Shown here piece after piece: positions 46,701 to 57,700 of a stretch of DNA of 64,000 nt. The notes beneath the pieces were generated by a model. That model made no database searches and was not told where the DNA came from. It saw only the letters and a list, made by a program, of their open reading frames with translations. Position 1 is the first letter of the stretch. Each line of letters opens with the position of its first letter. The stretch is taken from positions 416,855 through 480,854 of the forward strand of contig NW_023365777.1 in NCBI RefSeq assembly GCF_000003815.2. The letters run 5' to 3'. The translations under genes were made by a program, and so were the position numbers. This stretch comes from Branchiostoma floridae (taxonomy: Eukaryota; Chordata; Leptocardii; Amphioxiformes; Branchiostomatidae).

Positions 46701-47513
46701 GAGATCTGCACGCCGCGATGGAAGTGAGTTTGCTGTCTGTTATAATCTCCTTGAAAACGGAGGTATTGTTTTCTATTTATTTGTTTTTCTGTATGTTGTT
46801 CCTGCTAGTCGGAGTTCAAGGTTGGCTTGGATGGCGGAAATGGTGTAACTGGAAACTATCAGGATGGTAAGGCTGGTTTGGGTCTAAAGTCTGACAGGAA
46901 GGCCCTAAAAAGGTAGACCGATTGACGATTTTGGTAGTTTTCCGGGGCTTCCATATTGTCTCCCTGTCTACCTTGGTAAACTAACTGGCATGACACTTCC
47001 CCAAGACTTCAAATGTATTCCTTGGGTATGGGATCTTCAATTTCTTGTGAAGTGTTGGGATGATCGCAATAACAAGGAATTCAATAGATAAAACCTTTAA
47101 CGTTAAACGTTTTGCAAGATTTTGAGGATTAGGCAACTGCAAATAAGAGTTTGCATGGCTTAGTTAAGGAAGTCTGGTTACAGAAAACGTGTTATAACCA
47201 AAGTGTGAAACAATATGATAATTGGATTAAAACTACTCTGTGTTGCTGTGTATTTCCAGTGCCTACAAGCCAAGGACATTGCTGATACAGTTCTGTTCGT
47301 GTTGGGTGCCCCGCCACACGTGGAGGTAAAGTATGACTTCATATCTCATTGTTATCGATATCGTATCATTAAAGGCAGTCAAACATGCACCAGATAAACC
47401 CGCTTCTCCATAAAGTATCCCAGAAGTATGATAGGCTATTGTAGTTGTTGATCACCTTGCTTATATTTTTCCAGGTGCATGATGTGCTGGTACGGCCCAC
47501 AGAGCAGAAATAG
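43662..47513 (+). CDS. Short-chain dehydrogenase/reductase, DHRS11-like, complete, 7 exons, 251 residues
   Basis: Exons: 43662-43793, 45253-45462, 46051-46145, 46353-46473, 46631-46723, 47260-47325, 47475-47513. A classical NAD(P)-dependent oxidoreductase with one Rossmann fold: TGASVGIG cofactor motif at 12-19, a CDLT aspartate near 65, NNAG at 91-94, catalytic Asn116, Ser146, Tyr158 and Lys162 (YSMTK), then PGRVET at 190-195. MERW-(x)-RVALVTGAS, VDDGHII, NSMSGHRV, HIR-T-CISPG-VET and the ending VRPTEQ are closest to vertebrate DHRS11, a 3(17)-ketosteroid and carbonyl reductase. The SMSGHRV-to-YxxxK loop is about three residues shorter than in the vertebrate protein as I recall it. The start has G at -3 and +4. 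No signal peptide or membrane helix is seen, so it is probably cytosolic. The substrate cannot be read from the sequence. Confidence 0.93.
43794..45252 (+). other. DHRS11-like intron 1
   Basis: A 1.46 kb intron. It includes a short low-complexity TATC run near 44325 and a GCCAGGCAAGG/CCTTGCC-rich stretch near 44365-44465 with imperfect internal repeats. No coding sequence. Confidence 0.75.
45253..45462 (+). CDS. DHRS11-like exon 2
   Basis: 70 codons, containing CDLT, GVDVCINNAGLA and LLSGSMEAF. The acceptor is ...ttcttcctgcag and the donor GTTAGC, a weak site shared in its GTTAG core with exon 4. A short foldback element begins about 5 bp past the donor. Confidence 0.92.
45468..45578. repeat. 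Short foldback element at a splice donor of the dehydrogenase gene
   Basis: The left arm CACCACCCTGAAGCTAGCTG, CCGTTTCGGCAGCCGATT mirrors the right arm AATCGGTTGCCAAAACGG, CTGCTAACTTCATGGTGG. Arms are about 40 bp with a loop of about 25 bp. Total length about 110 bp. Confidence 0.7.
45790..45890 (+). repeat. Retroelement 3' end with TAGTTGGGCAGCCCTGGCT motif
   Basis: It reads GGCTATTGCCCTTAGCAATAG, then GGCTAGTTGGGCAGCCCTGG and a tail AAATAAAAATGAAATAAATA. Related stretches are at 59527-59602 (inverted) and 3365-3393. Probably a SINE or LINE end. Confidence 0.5.
46051..46145 (+). CDS. DHRS11-like exon 3
   Basis: 31 codons plus two bases: VNILAPTLCTQLAVQQM, then RGVDDGHIITLN. It carries the catalytic asparagine in VNIL. 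The donor is GTTTTT, which is unusual, but the frame and the protein match fix it. The Ser codon AG|T is completed by exon 4. Confidence 0.9.
46353..46473 (+). CDS. DHRS11-like exon 4: catalytic Tyr and Lys
   Basis: One base completes the split Ser codon, then 40 codons: MSGHRVGGLAFYSMTKFATK (with the YxxxK motif) to HIRTT. The donor is GTTAGT, phase 0. Confidence 0.93.
46631..46723 (+). CDS. DHRS11-like exon 5
   Basis: 31 codons: CISPGRVETEF through KDDPQKARDLHAAME. PG-x-V-x-T is the usual motif that closes over the cofactor. The donor is GTGAGT. Confidence 0.93.
46724..47259 (+). other. DHRS11-like intron 5
   Basis: A 536 bp AT-rich intron with GTGAGT donor and ...gtatttccag acceptor. I recognise nothing else in it. 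Confidence 0.75.
47260..47325 (+). CDS. DHRS11-like exon 6
   Basis: 22 codons: CLQAKDIADTVLFVLGAPPHVE, the helix and turn near the C-terminus of the family. The donor is GTAAAG. Both phases are 0. Confidence 0.92.
47475..47513 (+). CDS. DHRS11-like exon 7: C-terminus
   Basis: 13 codons, VHDVLVRPTEQK and stop TAG, matching the RPTEQ ending of DHRS11. The acceptor is ...atttttccag. Too short to be found by an ORF search. Confidence 0.9.
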   Translation: MHDVLVRPTEQK

Positions 47514-49231
47514 TACGTTCTAGTGACAGAAATGGCGCTGTATCATGTCAACACTAGTAACTGCTGGATTATTCAAGACTGTTTAGTTTGTATCATGAGA
47601 GAAATAATTATCAGTTCGTGGGACTGCGTTAAGGCAAGGAAGGTCTTCAGCAGCTCTGTTATCCACTGTAGTAATGGCTATGAAGTAGTTACTCTATTCA
47701 CACACATACAACTCCACAAGATACCTTAGCTAGTCCAACTGCTCTCAAACATGCCTGTCCTTGGTGCTGAACGCCATCCAACACTGTGCAATAGCGGCCT
47801 CTAGCGACTCATGTCCCAAGTGTAGGTCAATGTAACAGACTACGGTCATACGACGGTAGACGATGGAATTTTTTGAGGGGTACCGGGTAGGGATTTTCAA
47901 TTTTGCAATTTCAGCTATCAATTATTTTGTTATACAAATGCAAATCATAATATTAAGAATGAATACATGATTGTAGTGTGTATGGATACGAGTACCGTAA
48001 AGATACTAGTAGCTGTAGGATTAAATACATGTATAGTTTAGAAGGGAGTAGGATAGCTACAAAGAGTCTAGATGTATTGCAGATGTAATGATTTTGGGAA
48101 GTTGATGATATTTTTTGAACACGAGTATATTAAAACCTTATGAACAACTTTTGACGTGTTGTCGTTCGGTGGTTGAATCTTGAGTGGTTGCAACTTCCCT
48201 TGAGACCATCACTGGCGGAAGTTGACAAGAGTGAATGATGAAAAATTTCAGAATGGTTCATTTTTTTTTTGGTCAAGACAACTTCAACTTCAACATTTCA
48301 GTAGTATTCTTATCATATAAAGTATTTGGTTCTAAAAGTTGCCTCTACCAGACCCCAAGTGTCGCTGGAAATTGTCAACATTGGTTTTGGTCGGCTAACG
48401 CCTCTGATGTGTTATCTGTCTATTCAGCCAATTCGTTCCATTTGTCCAGCGACATGTTGAGCCTGGTAGATGTTACCTCAAATGTGCATTAAGCAACTTT
48501 CTCTTTCTGTAATTATTGAGATTTTACGCATACCTTAGGAATCAGCTGAATGAGATGATAGATTTTAGTCATACTCCCATACCGAATGAAACAAAATTGG
48601 AACACGCAAATAGCGCTTAACTATCTTATCACCGGTATTCACTGCTTGGAACGTCTGTACGTACATATGACAGCCCGACAACCTTGACGGTCTCCCAGCG
48701 CCTCCTATCTTTTCAGTACTGCAGCGTAAGTTTCACCTGTAGTGAAAACATATACTAGTACACGGTATTATAACAGTAGTCGAGAAATCAAAAGTTTTCT
48801 ACCTGAACTCTTCGGTAAACAGAATGAATAAGAATACAAAAGTAAATTAGACAACATAGCAAAGTGCTCTGGTACATTTAAAGTCAGTAAAGTTTCAGAT
48901 ATTTTAACTCGGTGACAGTTAGCCCCCGCCGCTCGACAGTCTCCCAGCGCCTCCTAGCAATTTCTAAAGGCAATGCAATATAATACGGGATTGATAAGCA
49001 AATATGGGTAATGAAAATGAAAGTAAAGTGAAACGTGAAAGAAATTGGGCGCTAAGATTGCAGAATTGCTACAACTGTATGATCTGTTAGCTCTTATTTT
49101 TCCATACTCTACAGACATAGCGCCGCCTCTCTGTAAACTGTTTTTAATTTCCTTGTACTGTATGTATATGTGAAACTGGGCCCTATTGAAAACCAGTTTA
49201 TCGAAACTGAATAGGCTACGCAGGTGTTTGA

Positions 49232-49270
49232 AAACAAACAAACAAACAAACAAACAAACAAACAAACAAA
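49232..49270. repeat. (AAAC)n microsatellite
   Basis: About ten uninterrupted AAAC units in the intergenic region. Confidence 0.95.
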
Positions 49271-49824
49271 GAGAGTCAATGATATATTGCAGGGCTAATC
49301 TGCCATACACCAAACAGCATGTCGAAAGTAAGTTTGAGTCTGTTTAGAGAAACGCAAACAAAAACACAATTACATTCAAACAATGTATCATCGAATTATA
49401 TTGGGATAATTTGCAAAAAAAGAACGGAAAATCGGATGCAGTAGTGGTTCTGAAAGGGATGAATTACAGGACATGTATACTCGACCACATCTAGTGGTAA
49501 AATGCGAAAGGGTAATCGTATTTGATCTGGCATCCTGTTGTTTTGTCTTTAAAGCGTCTTTAAATTCCATTACACTTGACTTAGAATGGTCGAGTTCTTG
49601 ACTTTGAAGCCAAAGTAGCGAGAAAGCATCAAACCTCCTCTTGTCTTGTCTAATGTCAGGTTTGAGGAAGGTATAACAGATACTACTAGTACAAATTGGT
49701 GTGTTCCTACTTCATTGGGCAAGCTGAACTTGAACTTCTGCAACGTTCCCCCAGCTGGAGGAAGATGTCAGGCTTGTCAGCCATTGCCATTTGTTCACTT
49801 GGATAAGATTTGCATAATCATAAA

Positions 49825-51225
49825 CAACCTTGGGAGCAAGCACTGTCAATACAGGGGCAGAGTTATCTTCGTTTACGGTTCATCAGTCTTGGAATAATTT
49901 AGCTAACACTGGCAAATGTACACAAATAAATTTGAAACTAGAAAGGCCGACATGTGCACAATCCCACATACTACCGTACAAAATTCCATCGATTTTCTTT
50001 ATAATGAATAACGTTAGACATGTTGTGTACAGTCAAATGTTTCTGACGTAAGTTGTACAAAAACGCAAGGATTGTGTTGAAATTCTAGGACATAAACTTT
50101 ACCGTTGGTTGCAACTTTTACACCATTTGTATTTGGTAGCAAACGTCTGCCAGATTTCTGAAATAACACCCACATTGACCGAATCACGTTCGCGGTACGT
50201 GCACGTGTTCATGAATATTCATTAAAGCAAGCAGTGGTAATTCGAATGACGCTTCCTCTTGGGCTGAACCACAGTTGACCAACCAGTCCATCGCTTATCC
50301 TAAATGTCGCGCGCCCATTGGCTGTCCTACTAACTTGATTAGCGATCCTGCACACCTGCATAACGCTCCACATACGGTAGCTGCTGGGGTCAACGTTCTC
50401 CTGGCCACATCACTGGGACGCCTCGGGAGGGTACAGATATCCCTCGAAACAAGCAAAATAAATCGTTTTGAAGTGATGTATGCCAAAAGTTTTATTTGGG
50501 CCCTTTGAATGGATATCCCATGCACACATGTACCATATTTTAAGTTGTTTCGTGGTAATACCAGGACACAGGCGGTCAATAAGGTTTCAGGGTTGAAACC
50601 TCAAAATCAATGGACACACTTTGACAACGTGTCAATTATCTAAATCACCTGCACCACGTGTCAGTGGGGACCCCTAGCAGTTCATGTTATAACTGCAGCA
50701 ACTGGATTCAGCTGTGCCTGCAATGATACTTTCAGTCGTTAGGCGGAGCTTTAGAGCCATGAGTGTAGGATCCACAATGGATCTATTCAAGGGCATTGTA
50801 ATCAATATTCTTAATTATATTGTGATGACGAAAGCGCTTGTCCGAGTAAGGAATACGTCACAATAAAGGTAACCTTTTTAGATACATGTGCATGTATCTG
50901 TGTTATGCTTTTTCTTGTCATCGAGGCTACATTATGCGTCATTGAAAAAAAATCGGTTTATTGAGAAGAAAATGTACCTTTGCTCCTATGAACTCTCACA
51001 CATTCTTCAATGTAAACATTCTTCTTTCCCACTCAAAAGACGCATTTCACACAAAAAAACGACCAAAACTTTTCTGTAACGGTTTTCTCCCAAAAGTTCT
51101 CCACACAATTCTACTTGTAAACCTTAACTTACTAGATTATCTAACTTTGGGATCGTATAAGCTCTTAATTATAGAACTTTGCCATTCCTGTTTCTGTAAA
51201 TGGTCGATTATAAAATAAGATCCAG
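49825..51225 (+). repeat. Duplicated intergenic module, copy 1
   Basis: It starts ACAACCTTGGGAGCAAGCAC and matches copy 2 at 52609-53785 in the same orientation along its whole length, at varying identity. About 190 bp (50812-50998) is extra in this copy. The best conserved part is 50192-50402. Confidence 0.85.
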
Positions 51226-52608
51226 CAATCACTTTAAAATTATTTTTCTGTCTTTATATGATAGTACACTTATTGGTATCTTTAGTCTGTGCGTTTTTCT
51301 TGAACTTTGAAATCTTTATCAAAATAACATGTTGCAGATTTTAAGTCAAGTCTGAAATGTGTTGGTATTTACATGTACCCCTCTAGTGAGAAAAGTACTA
51401 AAAGTTAAGCATAGCAATTTAAAAAGAAATCTTGGTCCCATACAATTATTATCAAATATCAATGACCTTTCGTCTTAGACTACATATCATGAGAGTCAAG
51501 ACAGATGTACAATCATTATGCATAGAAATTCTCAAATAGTAGCTGTGATTTAACGGACGTCTTGGAGATCATTCTGAGTCATTTAACAGTTCAGTTAAAA
51601 AAGGGGAATGGCCGAGTTTTTGCGTCTCTTTATTTTCTTCTAGCGCTACCATCACCCATTGAGCAATACACTACTGTATCCAAATGCAATAATTGTCACA
51701 ATGAAATAAAGATATCAGAAGTACTGCGCTTGGAAATAGTTATTGCGTAGGATACGGACGGTAAAACTCTATGTCAGTTAACGTTATGAATGAAAGCATA
51801 CCAACAAATCAACATGGTCCAAATCCGTGTTTGGGGCCTGTGATGTAGAAGACAATCTTGAATTATGATCACACAGATATCATATACATCAAACTGTGTG
51901 GTTTGATCCACTACTCATCTGATATAACGTTACACGTTTTCAGTGAACCGGTTTGTATGCTGCAGGTATGTCCTTGTTGTATCATTTCGTAAACTGATAT
52001 AACGTTACAGATATCTAACGTCATAATGTACGCGAGTGATTAGCGTAATATGTCCACATTGATCCATAATACGTACAAAAAGTCATGTGTACATGAATGT
52101 AGGCGGCGCTCCAACGGGCAGTCACGGCGTTACGTCGGTTTCTCGTCCGAGTTTAAGAATTGTTTTTTTTTAACGAAGTCTTATTCTAAAAAATACACAA
52201 AAGTCATTACAAATTTGCGGGAAGACACCTGGACCTGCTTCAGAAAGTTTGTACCAACTTTACGTCTAATATATGGTATATATTCACATTTTACAACTTG
52301 ATATCAGATACCCTAGTAGAGCCTAATCTGCAGTACCGCTCCCGGTCGTCTCCGGAAAATCGTTAAAACGACCGTCAAATTGCCAGATTTGGGTCTTTTC
52401 CGGAATGGGGAAATGGCGAAAGGCTCGCAAAGGGGTTTGACTACTGGAGGCTTCTTTGGTTTTTTTCGTGAATTAGACCTCTTATGATCAGCATAAAGAC
52501 ATTTCACAAATATACACACCATATGTCGTGGTTAGGATTTGATTAAACGCACACACAAACACTATGCTATTTAAATCCTACTTTTCTTTTAATACAGCCA
52601 ATACAGAT

Positions 52609-53785
52609 CCTCAACCTTGGAAGCCAGCACTGTCAATACAGGGACAGAAGTATTTTCGTTTACGGTTCATCAGTCTTGGAATAGTTTAGCTAACACTGGC
52701 AAATGTACGGAAATACGTTTAAAAGTAGAAAGGCCAACACAATCACACAAATTACTGTACAAGATTTTCGTTAACGTTAGAAATGTTGCACACAGTCAAA
52801 CTTTCTCAGGTAAATTGTGCAAAACGCAAGGATTGTTAAATTCGAGGACACAAATCGTGACTATGACATTTCAAAACTAAATATCGTCAAACTTTAACGT
52901 TGGTTTCACCTTACAAATCATTTGTCTGGCAGCAAGATTTCTGAAACAACCAACGTTGACCGGATCACGTTTGCGGTACGTGCACGTGTTCATGAATATT
53001 CATTAAAGCAAGCAGTGGTAATTCGAATGACGCTTCCTCTTGGGCTGAACCACAGTTGACCAACCAGTCCATCGCTTTCCGTAAATGTCGCGCACCCATT
53101 GGCTGTCCTACTAATTTGATTAGCGATCCTGCACACCTGCATAACGCTCCACATACGGTAGCTGCTGGGGTCAACGTTCTCTTGGTCACATAACTGGGAC
53201 ACCTCGGTGCAAAATATCGCTCGAAACAAACAAAATAATCCGTTTTGAAGTGATTTATGCCAAAAGTTATATTTGGGTCCTTTGAATGGATATCTCATGC
53301 ACACATATACCAGATCATAGGTTGTTTCGTGGTAATATCAGGACACAGGCGGTCAATAACGTTTAAACTTCAAAATCAATAATGGACACACATTAATAAC
53401 GTTGTGTTACGTCACTTATCTAAATCACTTGCACGTGTCAGTGGCGACCCCTAGCAGTTCATGTTATTACTGCAGCAACTGGATACAGGTTTGCCTGCAA
53501 ATGTGCAATGATACTTTCAGCCGTTAGGCAGAGCTTTAGAGCCATGAGAGTAGGATCCACAATGGATCAATTCAAGGGCATTGAAATCAATGTCAATGAT
53601 GCACACACAGATTCTTCAATGTAAACATTCTTCTTTCCCACCCAAAAGACACAATAAAAAAAGACCCAAACATATCTTCTGTAACGGTTTTTCTCCACAC
53701 GTTTCTATTTGTAAACCTTAATTAACTTATCAGATGATCTAACTTTGGGATCGCATCTCTAATAGAACTTTGTCATTCCTTTGGA
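52609..53785 (+). repeat. Duplicated intergenic module, copy 2
   Basis: A direct copy of 49825-51225, starting TCAACCTTGGAAGCCAGCAC. The core (52973-53183) is nearly identical to copy 1, including CATGAATATTCATTAAAGCA, CCACAGTTGACCAACCAGTC and a reverse CCAAT box in CCATTGGCTG. Confidence 0.85.
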
Positions 53786-54119
53786 ATACAGTAGTCAAAG
53801 AGAACCACACCCAAATGCGTGCACCCACAACTGTATCTGTACCTAAAAAAGTCACGTGCACCATCTTCAATACACTGACTTTGCGATTTGGACTCTGTAA
53901 AGAAGGCATGTAGACTGCTGTGCATAGAAGTAATACATTGGTGTTATAATGTAGCTAAGTAGGACATCGATATTCTATGTCGTTATATTCTTGGTCTAAA
54001 AGTTCGTTACACTTTAATATCTACTACACAATAGCTACATATTGCTATTCCAATGAACCTCAACTAGTACTAATATAAAGTTTTACTCTGTTCTTTTGTT
54101 TACCTTCATTCACCAAGCA

Positions 54120-54225
54120 TACTGCACATAGTACAATAATGTACGTCACTTGTATAAATTATATCCTTATACCATGTACTTGCAATTAGCCCTCGGGCAT
54201 GAACTTGTAAATAAACTTCTATATA
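54120..54225 (+). mobile_element. LINE 3' end (L2/CR1 style) with hairpin
   Basis: CTTGCAATTAGCCCTCGGGC, then ATGAACTTGTAAATAAACTT: the hairpin GCCCTCGGGC (54189-54198) followed by CATGAA and AATAAACTT, the same order as at 41642-41672. The 5' limit is arbitrary. Confidence 0.5.
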
Positions 54226-54268
54226 TATGTATTTCAGGACAGAAATAAAGAAAAGTAAAAAGAAGAAG

Positions 54269-54774
54269 TTATGTTTGCCCGGACATTGTCTCTCGATGTA
54301 GTTGCCCCCACATCCCGATGCTTAGTAAGGTCAGTAGGAGGGTGATGGCACAGGCAATAATGTACAGCACGAGGAAGATCCTATCCACCACTATCGCCAG
54401 AGTTTTCCAATCGTTGTGGATGTTTTTCACCGCGTCTATCCTCTTGATGTACCTGGAGATCTCCTCGACCGCGCCCTTGATTTGCAGTAGACTCTCCCGC
54501 TGTTTTTTGATGGCTCTCGATCTATGTTCGGCAGCAGAACGCATACTGTTCTCGATTACCTCACTGTTACTGCCGTGTTCCATGTGTTGGGTCGGGACGC
54601 TGTGTTTGGATTGGTCACCCATTAGGAGTGCTTTAGAGGCGTACTTGAGGAACACCTTCCGCGCCCACGCGGGTACAGGTTTGCTGTCTCGAACGGAGTC
54701 TCCCAAATTGATGACGAATGAAGAGGCCAGGAGGGAAAGTGTCATGAGTGCCAGGGACGCGATGATGAAGCGAA
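54269..54774 (-). CDS. Nicotinic-type channel exon 7: TM3, cytoplasmic loop, TM4
   Basis: Two bases finish a Val codon, then 167 codons and stop TAA. TM3 is RFIIASLALMTLSLLASSFV. The cytoplasmic loop holds a Lys/Arg-rich amphipathic helix (RAIKKQRESLLQIKGAVEE, SRYIKRI). TM4 is LAIVVDRIFLVLYIIACAIT and following. The C-terminal tail is short. Confidence 0.94.
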
Positions 54775-57700
54775 CTGTGAGGGTAAAAAATGAATGTAAC
54801 TACAAAGGCAACTTTTTGGCATAAATGCAGAATGTTTTCCCTCTAGTCTTGTGCCAAGCTATTCGCATACAATACTATACCATTAGGCTTGCTTCAACGT
54901 AGTATGTACAAGTGAAAATGAAAATTGGGCTATGAATGGGGGTATCTGAGTAGCCCGACGTGATAGCCAGCCCAGGTAGACAGTCCAGTCTTTTCAGTAA
55001 ACCTTTTGTGCTAGGAGGAAGAAAGAAAATAATGCACCAGCAAAAACAATTAACGTTATATGTTTTCTCCTTCGGGAAAATATAATCATGAACCTTCGTG
55101 AAAATGGAGGTATTGCTTTCTGCCTGTGTTTATATTCTTTCTATCTTGTTTGCGTTGGCTTTGTGTCTTTGGCTATTTGAATATTGCAGAATGACAGTTT
55201 GAGGGGAAAGACTGGCAGGATGGAAAGGTGGATTTGGTCCTGCATCCTGGGAGGATGGGAAGGTCCCGCAAGAAGACATAAAATGCATAAATAGAAGAAT
55301 TCCAAATTGAACAGAATTATCAGAAATTCACAAGAAAAACTGATAAAAACAAGAAATTCACAGAAAAGGCCGTACCTATGGCGGGGATGTTTTCGGACCG
55401 AGGCACGGCCTCCGCCACCAGCAGCTGGAACACCGCCAGGGACAGCAGGACCGCCACGCCGAACGAGATCTTCTCCCCACAGTCGGGCGGCAGGTAGAAG
55501 GTTGCCCCCATCAGGAAGGCCAGCAGGGCGCAGGGCACGAGCATGTTGGTGACGTAGAAGGTTGGTCGCCGGGCCATGTGGATGGTGAAGGTCACGTCCG
55601 GGTACGGAACTCCGTTGTACAGAAGGTTGCTTCTTTTTGCGACTAACTTCGGCACCTCCCACTCTGAATTTCTAGTAAGAGCAAAGGTGAATAGTTTCAT
55701 CCTTTTAAATTAGCATTTATAGCCAAATCCTCCCAATGAAAGCCAAAATGATGATGATGATAATGACTGATATCTAAAACTGTTTTGAAAGTCGAGGTAT
55801 CTTCATACTGTTGTGTTATGACGTACACTATTCATGAAATGAGATTATGATCCCCAGAATATGCTTATGCTTATTTCCATCCTATCAATATGATCAAGCT
55901 TATTTTCAATTTAAATACTAACAAGAGTCCGCAGGGCGCAAACCTCCGTTTATGGCGTTTGTAGTGTAGGCCAAGGTACTTGATGCCTTTTTACCAGGAA
56001 TGACAAGTCCATTTATGTCCAAGAATTTTTTTTATCATACCAAATAGGCAGAAACGAAGGTAGTGTCTTAAGCTAGTCTCCTCTTAGAGAGTATCAAACT
56101 GGCCCCAATACAGATTGCAATTTAGACTAATGTCAGTCTATACCAAACTACCTTCAAGATAGGGGTGTCGATACTTCTACAGTGCACAAAATCGCCATGT
56201 TTTCCGGGGCCTAAGTAACTACCATGAGTTGAATTTGAAGCCAATCTTGAGTTGAACAAAAACAGTCTTCCCGTTGAAGGAAAGCCCTGTGCCCTACAGG
56301 TGCCACGAAACATACCTGATTAAGTTAGCCAGGTCTCCGACTTCCTTCTTACTGTAGTAGTCAACGTAGCGTCCGTCCTGGTTCCACGAGCCGAACTGTA
56401 AGCTGCACTCCTGCCTGTCGAACGGGAAGTCGGACACGTTCACCAGACAGGCAGACATGGTCACGGCGGGGGCTTTCCAGTCAACAACGCCGTCAGAAGA
56501 GATCATCACGACACGATCCAGCCACCCGTCAAACTCGTAGTTAACACTGTAAGGTGAACATTTTTTTCCGGTCAATTAAAGTGAATATCTTGCCTTACCA
56601 TTATGTTCAAAGACAATTTTCAACTCTTTATAAGTGTGTTGAAGTTGTAGTGTTACGGCGTATGTAACAAGTAAATCAACTTACTTTCTAAATGTCACTA
56701 TGATGGATGAAATTCTTATATACATGTAGGTACTTTGACAAACATAAGGACTTTGTTCAAATAACATCACATTGCTCAATATGGCAGTGTATCAAATGTA
56801 ATGATTGGTTAATACATAAATGAGAATTGAGTGACGAGAGCAGTCTGCTGACATTTTTTATGCGAGAAGACGTTAGAGGTTGCACCGAGCCTATAAGAAC
56901 GTTCACGCATGCGAAGCGACAGGAATTGTGGGTAATATGTCAAAGGTGAAGGCTTCTGAATTGTAAACCGTACTTGTCTCGACCATTGCATAACACAGAT
57001 GTGTTTTACTTACGTCTTGGGGCCTTTAACTTTGCCATGTTACCCATAGATCCTGTCGCTATGCATGCGTACTACGAATAATGAACGTGCTTGTAGAACC
57101 GTCTTTTTATCTTAAGTATAACAGTCGTTAGAGGTAGAGACAAAGTACCCAAGCAGCTAACACATGAAAGTGTAAATCTGAAGTCAATGCCAAACTGCTC
57201 ACTTGTGGTAAAGGAACAAGTCTGGTCTCCAGATACTCTCTGCTGGCGTCACCATGGTCTCTATCCCACCATACTCACTCACATTCCATGTCAGAAACTC
57301 GTCGGTCCATTTCTGAAAAATAACCGAACAGAATCTCACTCCTCGGTGATATATGTAGCATTTTTTGCAAATTCTTTACTTTCAATAAGAATTTTTTTCT
57401 TGCTAAGGATTATCTTCAATAAACTCTTTGGAAAACTTTAAAACTTTGGATCTGGACTAAATTCATTTCCTGTCACCTTTCTAGCACATTTCTGTCACTT
57501 TTGACCTCAAACTTCCTGTTAAAAATCCCGACGTTCCGAGCATTCAAATGTTAATAGGCATTTGCATTGACGTCATGGTCACCATGTTGGGTGTCAACTT
57601 TTTGGAAATTCATGTGGACACATACCACCGTCACAAACCCACAAACACACCGTGACAACAATAAAAAAATGTTGCAAACCCACCATTCTTAACCAGACAT

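Larger units (their letters stand above)
47514..54268. other. Intergenic region between convergent dehydrogenase and nicotinic-type channel genes
   Basis: 6.75 kb without a supported gene. It should hold both 3' UTRs. It contains a 24-base direct repeat pair (48685 and 48934), an (AAAC)n tract (49232-49270), the two copies of a duplicated module (49825-51225 and 52609-53785) and a LINE 3' end (54120-54225). Candidate poly(A) motifs are ATTAAA at 48020 (plus) and at 54013-54018 (minus). Confidence 0.65.

Noticed and set aside
50295-50579. 94-codon minus-strand frame in the duplicated module
   Set aside because: The frame is not kept intact in copy 2 and the conserved core does not follow codon boundaries.
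54318-54824. 168-codon plus-strand frame over the last channel exon
   Set aside because: Antisense shadow of TM3-loop-TM4.
55141-55662. 173-codon minus-strand frame overlapping channel exon 6
   Set aside because: Wrong frame over the TM1/TM2 exon; the correct frame gives an unmistakable nicotinic receptor sequence.
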